The notes under the pieces are model-generated. The model ran no database searches, was not told where the DNA came from, and saw only the letters and a program-made list of their open reading frames with translations. The position numbers were made by a program, and so were the translations under genes. Below are positions 33,930-49,943 of a stretch of 64,000 nt of DNA, one piece after another; within the stretch, counting starts at the first letter, position 1, and every line of letters starts with the position of its first letter. Origin of the DNA: Aquilaria yunnanensis (Eukaryota; Streptophyta; Magnoliopsida; Malvales; Thymelaeaceae); the NCBI GenBank assembly GCA_039654915.1, contig CM077599.1, forward strand, positions 82,242,001 through 82,306,000. Reading direction: 5' to 3'.

Positions 33930-35746
33930 TTCACGCACAAGAAACCAGGAGGGTCCCGTCCCGTCCCGTGATCAAACACTAAGATTAAATCCCACCCAGA
34001 AACTGGAAACAGACAAGAAACAGGGAATCGAGAAACCGAAAGTTTGGCCGAAGAAAGTTGGTAGCCGAAACTAAAACAAGTGAGAATGGAAGGTGGTTTT
34101 TCACTTTACAGAGTTTCTTGCTTCTTGTTTTTCTCGGAGGGAGCAAAGTGAGCTAATACAACACCTGGATCGGATGATTCGGATCAACTAAAGGCATATT
34201 TCTATTGTTGTTCACTGAGATCGATGAATAGAATAACAAAAACATGCTAAATGTCCTATTAAAATTCGTATACAAAAATTTTATTAAATTTCATATGTCA
34301 GTATATGATTTATTTGACGCGAAAAAACTGAATAGTGTCATTCAGAAACAAATCATATGGTATTACGCTAAAATCTTATTAAATTAGCGATGTGCTTGGG
34401 TTTGAGAAGGAAGTAGGCATTTATTTAACGCATTAGTATTTTGTTGTAGTTCATTTAGCTTGTCATGGCAAAGAAGTGCACCGTCTAGACAGTTAGCAAA
34501 GCGAGAAGGCAGGCATTTCTATTAGGGATGTTAATGGATCAGTTTAAGTTGGATTTACCTAATCTCAAACTTTTTGTTAGATAAATTTGATACTCACGAT
34601 TTGCCCACCAAAGCAATTTTTACACTTTTGTTGTGAGAATTTGCCATTGACAGTGATTAGTGGGACAAAATTTGCCACCCTTAAATATACCAATGTAGCA
34701 CATAGAAATATATGATAAAAAAAAAATTGAAGTTTTGGTCATAGGATTCGCTCCTAAATTTTTAGCCTCTCATTCTCGTCTTTGTATTTACCATATTTGA
34801 TCTGTGAGTTCCGTAACTAAAAAACCTACACTTGTTCATTACTTTTATTGCGTTGCCTTAATTCATGTTATTGATTTAAGGTGTCACCACTTGTTAGTAA
34901 CGCTAATTGAGGGAAGAAGAACACTAGTTGCGAGTTTGCTTCCTATTTGATTTTGTCAACAATCTCATTATCTTAATGCTCAGATGTCACTACTCGCCAT
35001 TGAAGAAGGCCTGGCTACCACTCATTACAATTACTGTGAATAATGCCACTGAAAGAGCATAGCAAAGTGACACTCAAACTTGGTGAAGAAAATGGCTCAT
35101 ACAGTACATTCGTAATATTATGGTGGTTAGTGGCTAAGGTGGAAATTTAGTGGACTAATTTAAGGTTTCTCCAAATGCATCACAGCTGTTGATATAGCGC
35201 TGATGTGGCAAGGATATCCACACATTCGTCGGACTCTGATCTATTCTGCAACTTTGATGCCAAATTTAGTCTCACACTCTAACATTAGTGTCAAATTTGC
35301 ACCAAAGGAAACAAGGGCTGCAACATTGCCCCAACATACAAGCATGAGCAACTAATTTGCCCTTTTCCATAAAAACTACTATATTAAATTCAAAAAGTGC
35401 TCCATTTGATGATTCAAAATATCAACTAAAAGAGTACAAGTAATAGATAGTTTATTTCAAGATTTTAAAATTGATGTCAATAATTAATAGACATGAAAAG
35501 GGTATTTACGTTATGGGGGTAAATATAAGTTTTCGGAAGGGGGTGGAGCAAGTTATATTTTCAAATGTTTTCGGGTTTTTGTTTGCAATCTACCGCAAAG
35601 AAAATGACATTTTGTCCTTTATTAAAAACTATTTGAGCAACACTCTATGCATCAAGTCGACGATCTCCCAAAAGCAATGAAAGCCTTTCCGTAGCACTCG
35701 GAACTCCGAATCGATAGTTTGGCGGAATCACCAGAACAACTGGAAA
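33930..35746. other. Intergenic region between the RING gene and PFP
   Basis: The first ~250 bases are the likely 5' UTR/promoter of the RING gene; the last ~100 the 5' flank of PFP. A probable TIR element lies at 34600-35370. Otherwise nothing assignable. Confidence 0.5.
34600..35370. mobile_element. Possible degenerate TIR element
   Basis: Text such as GAATTTGCCATTGACAGTGATTAGTGGGACAAAATTTGCCAC near the left side is matched by the reverse complement of the right side (GCAAATTTGACACTAATGTTAG...). The arms are imperfect, ends uncertain, and no target duplication was found. Confidence 0.3.
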
Positions 35747-40732
<4,986 letters not shown>

Positions 40733-41813
40733 GGTTCCTTTCCTTACTACCTCTTAGTCTTAGAAGTCATGGCTATGATATGAGCAACCTAGCTAAATGT
40801 AGTTTCAGATAAACCTCATGGAGTGTTTTTGCATGTTTGTTATTTAAAATAAAATTCCGAAAATGTAAAGGGGAAGTGGATGAATCCGAAGATGCGTATG
40901 GCGAATCTCCATTATCTAGCAAATGGGTCCATGAGCGTGAGCTAACACCTTTTGAGAATCCATCCACGTTAATAAAAATAATTGGCTTTTGTATGCAGTT
41001 TTAACTTTTAATTCTCATTTTTATCTTGAATCTACTATTTGACCTCGTCCTGTTTAAAATCTTTTTAAAAATATTTCATATTAGTAATAGATAAAGTTTA
41101 TTAGCTCCGACTAACTATCTCGCATCAATTTATAAATATTAATTAAAATTATATAATAAAATTGAATTTTAGTAAATTTAAAGTATGTAATAATTTTTTT
41201 AACAATTAATTAGCAAGTTCAATTACTCTTTTCATTTTAAATTCTTTATAATATTCACTATTTATAAGAATTAATTTATAATTTTTTATTTTTAAAATAT
41301 ATTATATAAATGAATGCATACTTTTAAATTTTTTCTAATAAATAATAATATGACCAATTTGAAGTAAAGAAAAAGTGAAATTTCAAATAATATAAGATAG
41401 AGATAGTATTAATATTTCTTTACCCTGAGTCAGGTTTCATGTACTACATCTACATTTTTGTCTAAGTTGCTGGTTTCCATCTAGGGAATTAATATGAAAC
41501 ATTTTAATAAAGTTTAGGGAATAAAGAATTGCTGATAAAAACAAAATTGAGAATTAAATGAAACTGTAACTCGGTAAGGCCTCAGAATTCAAGTACAGTA
41601 GTATTTTACTCGCATTTCCGATTTAGATTAATTATTTGAACGGTAAAACAGTAACTCGGTATGTGTGGTGCTTGGCTCATCACGTGTTAAGAGATGCAGC
41701 CGCAACTTGGACAGTTGTACCTAACTCCTCTAACAACTCGCTAGTCGCTACTCCTACAACATGATTTTAATACGCTTATTAGTTTTGCATCAGGTAGGTA
41801 GCTGTTATTCTTT

Positions 41814-41869
<56 letters not shown>

Positions 41870-42000
41870 AAGTAAGTACTGGTATTGAATTAACTAGAGC
41901 GTAAAACGATCAACAACCAATAAGGGAATGGTTTGTTCCAAGAAGTTCTTCCCAAAGTATGAAGGCTTTGTTTAGTGAGGGAGTGGGCAAATGGGTAGTT
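40733..42000. other. PFP 3' flank and AT-rich spacer with a TA microsatellite
   Basis: The first ~250 bases probably include the PFP 3' UTR (AATAAAAT-like words near 40848). The remainder is AT-rich with no gene. The TA run is listed separately. Confidence 0.5.
41816..41866. repeat. (TA)n microsatellite
   Basis: About 50 bp of alternating AT. Confidence 0.9.
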
Positions 42001-42007
42001 CGGATGA

Positions 42008-42696
42008 ACTTAATAGGATTAATGAGGTTCCATTATTCAGTATTCAAACACGGGTCAAAGCCTGGTCAAAACAGGCAGATTAGTTTGTTGTATGTTTGGT
42101 GATTTGTTTGGTCTTATTTACGGTTCTTTGCCACTGGCGATAGTTGGTGAAAACGCAAGGCAAAGATGCTCATCTAGCTTTTTTTTCTTTTCTAAACAGA
42201 ATTATGGTACCCTATACCAGGAGAGTACCAACTTCTTCCTACGAAAGCTTTTCGTTGTAATCTTTGCTACCTTCGCTGCCTTAGCTTTTGGCTTCTCATC
42301 GGCTGCCTTCCTCTTCCCTAAGGCTTCTGGCTTGGTAGCCGTCTCTGATTTCGCCTAGGTTTTTGTCCGGCCTAGGATCTGGTGTTTTTTTAGTTGGATT
42401 TGTCGTTTGGTCCGAACCCAATTATTGGTCATTCCTATCTCCTGATCGCCAATCCTTTCCCTTGGCCGTCTACTCAAACCGATCCGTGTGCGGCGTTGTA
42501 GTGCCATAAGAATTTCATCCTCAGATTGCCTGAGGCCTTCAATTTTTTTTTTCTCAGGCCTCCTTTCCTAGTGGCAGGTAATTGTAAATTTGCCCGAACC
42601 GGGCACCAAATACACAAGAAACTAATTTGCCCATTTTGACTGGTCTTTGACCCGCATTCGCACAGTGAATAATGCGGCCTTGTTAATGCCATTAAA
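42008..42696. mobile_element. Probable non-autonomous TIR element
   Basis: 42008-42102 (TAATAGGATTAATGAGGTTC...GGGTCAAAGCCTGGTCAAAAC...TTTGGTG) matches the reverse complement of 42604-42696 over about 95 bp, roughly 75-80% by eye, with GGGTCAAAG and AAATTAGTTT/AGATTAGTTT shared. The interior is CT-rich and less AT-rich and has no recognisable protein. The outer ends may extend to about 41960 and 42745. No target duplication identified. Confidence 0.5.
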
Positions 42697-42759
42697 TGGA
42701 ACCAACAACCCCCTTCATGGGCTAGCCTCCTAGAAAAGGAAAATGAACAAGAATCAAAA

Positions 42760-45700
42760 GAGAAAGCTAGAACTCTAGCCTCATCAAGTAGCACACCGAA
42801 ATAAAAAATAAGAAAAAGGATTTAGAACATTTATAAGATTTCTAAATGAATTCCTAAATAAAAAATGTGACTCTAAAATGTGCTCAAGGATATAGTGTGA
42901 GGTTCCAAAGCCAATACCAAAACTCATATTAAATAAGTGGATCCCAGCTGAAAAGCATGACATAATCAACATAATATGCAGATTAAATTAATGCACGTAT
43001 GAGAATAAGAGTTAAATTAATGCAAGTATAAGAAGAGGAATTTATTTATTTATTTCTCTGTTGGACAATTTTTAAATTTTGTAATAGACGTTTATAATTT
43101 TCAGAATAATATTGAAACAAAACAATATGTCATTCTAACCTAAAAAATATGGCAAAATTTCTTTACTGTCTCTTTAACATTCATACATTTTCATATCTAA
43201 GCCTTGAACCATTTTTTACACTCTCTTTTTTATAATTCAAACATATGTTAAAACTGTGAAGCTAATTCGATACAAGATAAAGTTAATAAATTACGTGCTG
43301 AAAGTGGATTTTTGTCTCTTATATTCTATATAGCATGAATATCACCCGCCTCTTTTTTATATTTCATATTTATTATTCATGATTTTATTTCTTCCAAAGT
43401 TTCTTATAGAAATATAAATTTTTTACATAAAAATTGTACCTTAAAGATTATAGTTTCTAAATATAATTTTTAAGAATTTTTTTTACAATATATATTAATA
43501 TGAAAATATTCAAGTCAAACAATAATTAAAAAAAAAGGTAAAATGGTCAAATTTTGCAAGAAAAAAAAGTTGTTAAATTAGAGCATTTTCAAATTTATTT
43601 CTAAAAATAATTTATAAAAATCCTAGATTCACCAATCGAATATTGGGGAGGTATGAAGTTTGACTTCATGCTTCCTGTTTTCGAAATTATATCATAGGCA
43701 AAATGATTCAGTTGTCGTTTATATCCTGAAAAAATTGATATTTCTTCTTCCTTTAGTTATAATAATAGTACATTATTCCCTTATAAATTTGTATGGTTCT
43801 TTTAACCACTGAAAAAAAAAAAAGAAGAAGAAGTATTCCACTAAGTTCAACTGATGTGGCAGTTTTCTCGAGTGGATGAACGCTACCTAAATGTAAATGA
43901 TATTTTGTCGTGGGTTTTACTAGTTGCCATTAACTAGCTAGTGATACACACACACACACACAAAAGATGCTTCATTTTGACTAAAAGTGAGTTAAATAGC
44001 ATCTTACAACGTAATGATGGCATAAAACTCTAAAGAACAATAGGAACACAAAACTAGCCACAAAAATGCTACTTATTCCTTTGATACCGAATGAAGGAAA
44101 AAGATTTGAGGTCAAATAAACCTTCAAAATAAGTCAAAAATAAATCTGGGATACATAACTCACAAATAACTGAAACAAAGCTCAGGGCAAAACGATAGTA
44201 ACTAAGCAATACTAGAATCAACTAGACACCAAAGGCTTCAATAAGGCTATATATGAAAATAAAAAGACAACCAATAAAACCTAAAAAAATAAAGATTGAT
44301 GTTATTCTATACAATTGTTTTCATATCTATTGTCAAATGTCGTAACACTCTAGTAGAGCCGAGATTTCAGTAAATCCAAAAGAAAATTTAACTCTATCGT
44401 TGTTCATCTTCAATTGAATATTTATCATGTGAGAATCTCAAATCGTTTTGGAACATAAGTATTTGAAAGATATTGCATCCACAAAAAAATTTGCTAGATA
44501 ACATCGAATAATGTAAGTCAAATAATGAAAGGAATAAAAGCAATCCGGCCAAATCTGGACCAAAGTCTGAATCTAGCCAGAAATAGTAGATGATGGTGAG
44601 GGAGGCAACAGGGAATTAGGTTTGGTGAGAGAGAGTTGAGTTTTTGACATCTAGGTAGTGATTATTTATATTAAGTAAATCATTATTTGAATTATTATTT
44701 TCACTTTTTATTTATTTTTATTTAAAATTAATATTATTTAAAACTAATATTATTCACCTAATTATCATTTGAATAAATTTTCTAGATAATAATTTTTTAT
44801 GGACCTTTTTCATACCAATGCCCATAAAACAAAAACTAACAAAAATACTTATTTTCCTAAAATATTTCAAAAATATTGTTTCTTTTAGTTTCTTAAAGTG
44901 TAGAATTCAATTGATATATGTTGTTACACTACAAGTATATGGTTATCAAATGAATAATAAAATCAGTGACACCGGATCGTATATACAAGAATCAAGTGCT
45001 AAAGAAAACTAAGTTGGTAGAAAATTGTAAATAGAAATTAAAAGAAATTAAATGCTTGAATTAAATAATAATTAATAATTGATCATCACAAATAACTAAT
45101 TTCAACTATTAACTATTACTAATTAAATTCTAAAGCAAACTAACACGAACTACTACTTGTAAAAATTAATTAAATAGAAAATGAATTCTTTTAGAGTAAT
45201 TGATTATCTTGGAATTCACTTTGAGCTTACTCACTATTCACCTAGACCATTTACCAATTTATTGTAAATGAAATTACTTGATAATAAATTTCCTCTCCCA
45301 AGGTAAATTTATTTAACCCTTTAATATTAAGTTACAATTCCTTGTTCATCTAAAATTAAAGGATTTTAAACTCTATGTGGTCGATTTATCTTTTAGAAAC
45401 TTGAGACTTCTAATTCTCAAACGATTCTAACCTACTTTGCCTATTTCTTCTAACACAAATATCTTCTCTAAAAGACCAATTTGCATCAAGAAAAAAACTC
45501 ATGGCCAAGAGTTTCAAAAATCAAGCACAAGAGTAAACAAAACAATAAATTCAATAAATAGTCTAGAGTTTTAGCAAACAATTATCAAAGAATCATCTAG
45601 GATTCACAATTATTCTAGAAGATTGAAAATTTTAGTCTAAAAAAATCTTTGAAACAATGAACAACTTAATTGGAATCCATGTTCTATTTAGAAAAAGAAT

Positions 45701-46017
45701 TAGGGAAGATCAAGAGAACTATACCAAGACATTATGGATAATAAAAATAATGCTTGAAGATCACATATCATCCATAAATCAAGCTCAATTGTAGGGTTAA
45801 ATCACCATTTTTCTATAGTTATCAATATACATTTTGAATTAATAATCATTAAAAAATAATATATTAAACATTCATTATTTAATCATAAATAAAACACCAC
45901 CTTATTTTTGTGAAATCTATATGGTGGAATTCGGTGATTTGGTTTTAACTTAGGTGCTTCCTTACATTGCCTTGGGAAGCCAAAGAATTCTTTATACATA
46001 TTCTTTCTTTAATGATA
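42760..46017. other. AT-rich intergenic region
   Basis: More than 3 kb with no supported gene. Short (CA)n at about 43947 and A/T runs. Short frames such as that at 44818 have no family resemblance. Confidence 0.5.
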
Positions 46018-46027
46018 TTTACCTATT

Positions 46028-47132
46028 AGGTAAAATTCAAATTTAGTCTCCTAACTTTAAGGGTCATCTTAATGTGGTCCTTTGACTCAAAAAATAACTA
46101 TTAAAGTCCTGTAACTCAACTCGTGTGTCCTATTTTGGTCCCTACCATTAGTTCAGGAGTTAGTTTGGACAGAAATTGCCTATGTGGCATCCTATTTTAT
46201 GACAATAAGTGACAAAAGTGTAAAGAATAATAAATCTCATGGTAGAATAGACACAAATATATAATCCTAAGGACATAAAATGTACATTAACCCAATCTTC
46301 TCCTCTTTCCCAAAATCTTTCCTGGTGTGCAGGCGGCGGTAGTGTCCAAATTTGTGCAAGGCAAAGGTCGATGAGGCAAAGTTAGAGGACCGAGAGGACT
46401 AATGAAATTGAAGGAGGGCAGTGAAATCAGAGGGCAGTGAAATCAGAGAGCCGAAAGGATGGGTGAAATTGAAGGAGGGCTAGAGGGGTGAAATTAGGAC
46501 AGGGAAGAGGGGAAATCGGGGACGGGAAAAAGGGATCAAGATGGGAACGGGGACGAGGATGGGCATGGGAGGGCAGGAGAAATAGAAGAGAGGCGAGGGC
46601 AGGGACTAGTGTGGAGGAAGATGTGAATGGCGAACAGGCATAGGCGGTCAGGAAAAATTGGGACGAGAAGAGGGAATTGGGATGGGGACAGGGACGAGTG
46701 TGGGCGAGCAGGAGAAATAAAGGAGAGGAGAGGGCAGGGATCAATATAGAGGAGGATGTGATCGGTGGTGGGAGTGGGGGCAGGGAGATGGTTACCAGTG
46801 TGGGTGGGCAATGGCGGATGGTGAAAATGTGAAAATAGGATAAAATTTGGATTCATCAACCTTTTAACTCCTGAAAATTATTTGTTTGTTTCTATTCTAC
46901 TCTGAGACTTATTATTCTTTCAGTCTTTTCACTTCTTGTCATGAAAGAGAATGTTACATGGCAGTTGGAGCCCCATGTAGGCAATTTCTGTCCGACCTAA
47001 CACTTGAACTAACGGTAGAGACCAAAATAGCACATGCGAGTTGAGTTAAGAGACTTTAATAATCACTTTTTGAGTTAATAAACCACATTAAGACGATCAT
47101 TAAAGTTAGATGACTAAATTTGGATTTTACCC
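46028..47132. mobile_element. Non-autonomous MULE with perfect target duplication (1105 bp)
   Basis: TIRs of ~235 bp (46028-46262; 46900-47132) begin AGGTAAAAT/GGGTAAAAT and share TTTAGTC..CTAACTTTAA, TCTTAATGTGGT, CTATTTTGGTC and GGACAGAAATTGCCTA. Target duplication TTTACCTATT (46018-46027; 47133-47142) is perfect over 10 bp. The interior is purine-rich with a tandem repeat and no transposase. Its TIR layout resembles that of the 5.7 kb MULE. Confidence 0.88.
46511..46770. repeat. Purine-rich ~145 bp tandem duplication inside the small MULE
   Basis: 46511-46634 and 46655-46768 share GGGACG/GGGACGAG, GGCAGGAGAAATA.A, GAGAGG.GAGGGCAGGGA and GAGGA.GATGTGA. Its reverse strand reads as a Pro/Ser-rich frame that is probably spurious. 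Confidence 0.6.
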
Positions 47133-47142
47133 TTTACCTATT

Positions 47143-47760
47143 CTAAAAGAAACACCTCCTTAAAGTTATAATAACTAATAATTGATTTTACCCAAGTAAG
47201 ATTATATATTCACAAATAGTTTGGTGAAACTCAATTTATATCTTAACATTATCTTCTATGTCAACAGTGACATGCTATGTAGTTTTGTGCAAAAATGTAG
47301 CTTAGGATTCGTGTTCTAAATGAAATTTTGATTTATAGAACCATACACATAAAATCATACATACGTTTGACTAGATAGAAAGGAAAATCTCCTAATCGAG
47401 GTTGAGGGAGGATTTTATTTTTCCGGTTTGATTTTGTTTTGTGTCATGTGTGAATCTTTTTCTTTCAGGAAGTCCCAAACTTATACCAACATTGCAATTA
47501 CTTCCCCCAAGTTTAAAGATTTACACGTTTCTAATAATACTAGGACAAATCTTGTGTGCGCCGGGCTTTTTTGTGCGCCCGGTAATGTAAGTAATATATA
47601 CTAGGATAAAATTTTTGGCGATGTGGGTTCGAGCGCTCCTGCAGCCATGTTTTAGTTTCTTTTTCCGTCTTTTTTCCTTTCTTCTCGCCTTCTTCTATTT
47701 TCATCTGTTTCTTCTTCTTATTTTTTTTCTTTTTTCATTTCTTTTGCTTCTTTTTTTTTT

Positions 47761-47797
<37 letters not shown>

Positions 47798-47824
47798 AAT
47801 AAAAAATCAAACAGGAATTAAAAT
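47143..47824. other. Spacer with a small GC-rich hairpin and TA run
   Basis: 47556-47582 contains TGCGCCGGGC and GTGCGCCCGG separated by a T run, a strong GC stem in AT-rich surroundings. (TA)n lies at about 47765-47794. No gene. Confidence 0.5.
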
Positions 47825-49290
47825 AGCTAGGTTCTTTCTATTCTTTTATTGGTTCTTATGTGTTCTTTTATCAATTTTTATGTTCTTTTATAAGTTTGAT
47901 TTATTCTTTTATCAGTTTTTATTTGTTAGTTTATTAGTTTTATCCATTTTTTATCAATTTTTATTTTTTTTATTTTTTTAAAAGTCACTTTTTTGTTTAT
48001 TTTTTTTATTTCAAATTTGTCAACTAATAAAGAAAGAAATATTTCATTGAGCCAAAATAAAAAATAATTACTAGTAAAAAAATAAGTAGTTTATCTAAAA
48101 GAACAAATGGATGTTGATGAAACAACAGACAAAACATCTCATTTTTAATATTATTTTATTTTTTAGTTTATTCTTTCTTATTCCAATTTTTTTTTCAGTT
48201 TTCAGTTTTTCCTTTTTTTGTTTTATCACTTGAAAAGAACAAATATCTTGTTGAGATAAAAAAAACAATCAATTAATGGTAAAAGAATAATTAGTTCCTC
48301 TAAAAAAATAAATAAATACTAATAAAAGAACAACTGGTTTCTATCAGTTTTTATCATTTTCTACTTGTTCTTTTATAAAAAAATATTTTTTTATTTCTTA
48401 CTAGTTATTTGTTCTTTTGTTAGAAACTCTTTGTTTTTTTATTTGTAGACATTTGGTTTTTTGTTTATAGGTGTTTGTTCTTTTGTTAGTTATTGTTTAT
48501 TCATTTTCAGTTCCTATGTGCTTATTCTTTTTTGTTTTTTAGTTCATATTTGCTCCTAGAAGAACTTAATGTTTATTATTTTATTAGTAGTTATTTGTTC
48601 TTTTTATTTATATGTGTTTGTTCTTTTATCAGTTCATATTTATTTTTTTAGATGCACTAATTGTTTGTTCTTTTATTAGTAGTTACTTTTTTTTTATTAG
48701 TAACAATTTTTTTACTTGTATTTTTATTAGTAACAATTTTTTTATTTTTTATCATTTTTTGTTTGTTCTTTTAGAGAAAATAATTTTTTATTCACTTACT
48801 AGTTGTGTGTTCTTTTATTAGTACCTTTTATTCTTTTTTTAGTAGGTGTTTGTTCTTTTGTTAGTTCATGTTTATTATTTTTTAGTTCCTATGTATTTGT
48901 TCTGTTTTTGTTCATGTTTGTTTCTAGATAAGCTTGATGTTTGTTCTTTTATTTTAACTATTTATTTTTTTATTTATATGTGCTTGTTCTTTTATTGGTT
49001 CATGTTTGTTTTTTTAGATGGACTAGTAATTTGTTCTTTTGTTAGTGACTTTTTGTATTTTTATTAGTAACAATTTATTCTTTTATCATTTCTTACTTAT
49101 TCTTCTAGAGAAAATAGTTTTTTATTCACTTACTAGTTATTTGTTCTTTTATTAGTAGCTCTTTATTCTTCTATCAGTATGTGTTCGTTATTTTGTTAGT
49201 AGGTGTTTGTTCTTTTATTAGTTCATGTTCATTCTTTTTCGTTCCTATGTGTTTCTTTGTTTTTTTTTGTTAATGTTTGTTCTTTTAAAA
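47825..49290 (-). repeat. Degenerate repeat family, array 2 (mostly reverse orientation)
   Basis: About 1.45 kb of TTTGTTCTTTTATTAGTAGTT, TTATCAGTTCATATTTG and TTTTTAGATGGACTAG-like words, the reverse complement of array 1 at 20930-21795. Short stretches near 48060-48130 and 48290-48345 run in the forward orientation, so the array contains internal inversions. Long Phe/Leu-rich frames on the plus strand are by-products of the T-rich text. Confidence 0.75.
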
Positions 49291-49943
49291 TAAGAAAATA
49301 TAAGAAAGGAAAAATGGAATAAATCTAAGAAGAAAAAGGTAGCAAATTAAAAAAAAACACAAAAAAGGAATAAAATTGGAAACAAAATAAGAGACGAAAC
49401 TTGAAATAATAAAAAAAATAAAAAAGAAAAGGGAAAACTGGAAAAAATGATAATAAAATATAAGACTGGAAAGTTAAAAAAAAAACAGGAAAAGGAAAAT
49501 TAAAAAAGTGAAGAGATGCAAGAGAAACATTAATCAAAAACTGGAAAAAGACAAAATACCAAAATTCCCAACACGATTCGAATACAAGAATAGTTCGAAC
49601 CAACTCAGCCAAACGCAGACATTTGTCCACAATCGCAGAAACTTTATAATATGTCCTACATTTAGTGGTTGTTGCCCTGTTTCTGAGAAGCTGGGCTGAA
49701 ATGATAATTGTTGAATGTTTTAGAGATGTCATATGGTATAAGCCCGGCTCACCCAAAATTACTCATAATACTATGCTATTTGTCAAAGTAAAATTGCAAA
49801 AATAACTCGTGAACCACATTTATTGTACACACATAAGACGTGCTCACTCTTAAAAAGTTGGTGTCTTGTGTGGCCCCCCGGGGTGCAGCGTTATCCATAT
49901 AAAATGGAGGAAGCGAGGCAGGAGACAGTGTAGACCGACGAGA
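49291..49943. other. A-rich region and monooxygenase 5' flank
   Basis: 49290-49510 is A-rich and follows the repeat array. The last ~150 bases are the likely promoter and leader of the monooxygenase gene; CATATAAAATGG at 49896-49907 is a possible TATA element 37-48 bp upstream of the ATG. Confidence 0.4.

Noticed and set aside
42092..42358. 88-codon frame with hydrophobic C-terminus
   Set aside because: It begins inside a transposon arm and has no recognisable motif.
46427..46859. Pro/Ser-rich minus-strand frames resembling extensin-like proteins
   Set aside because: They arise from the purine-rich tandem repeat inside a small MULE. Two frames overlap equally well.
47620..47645. GTGGGTTCGAGCGCTCC, resembling a tRNA T-arm / B box
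   Set aside because: No acceptor stem, anticodon arm or A box in the right position.
48612..49067. Phe/Leu-rich frames that look like membrane proteins
   Set aside because: They are translations of the T-rich repeat array and have no codon-level structure.
49325..49756. 143-codon minus-strand frame
   Set aside because: Largely a translation of A-rich simple sequence (Phe-rich tail), with no conserved block.
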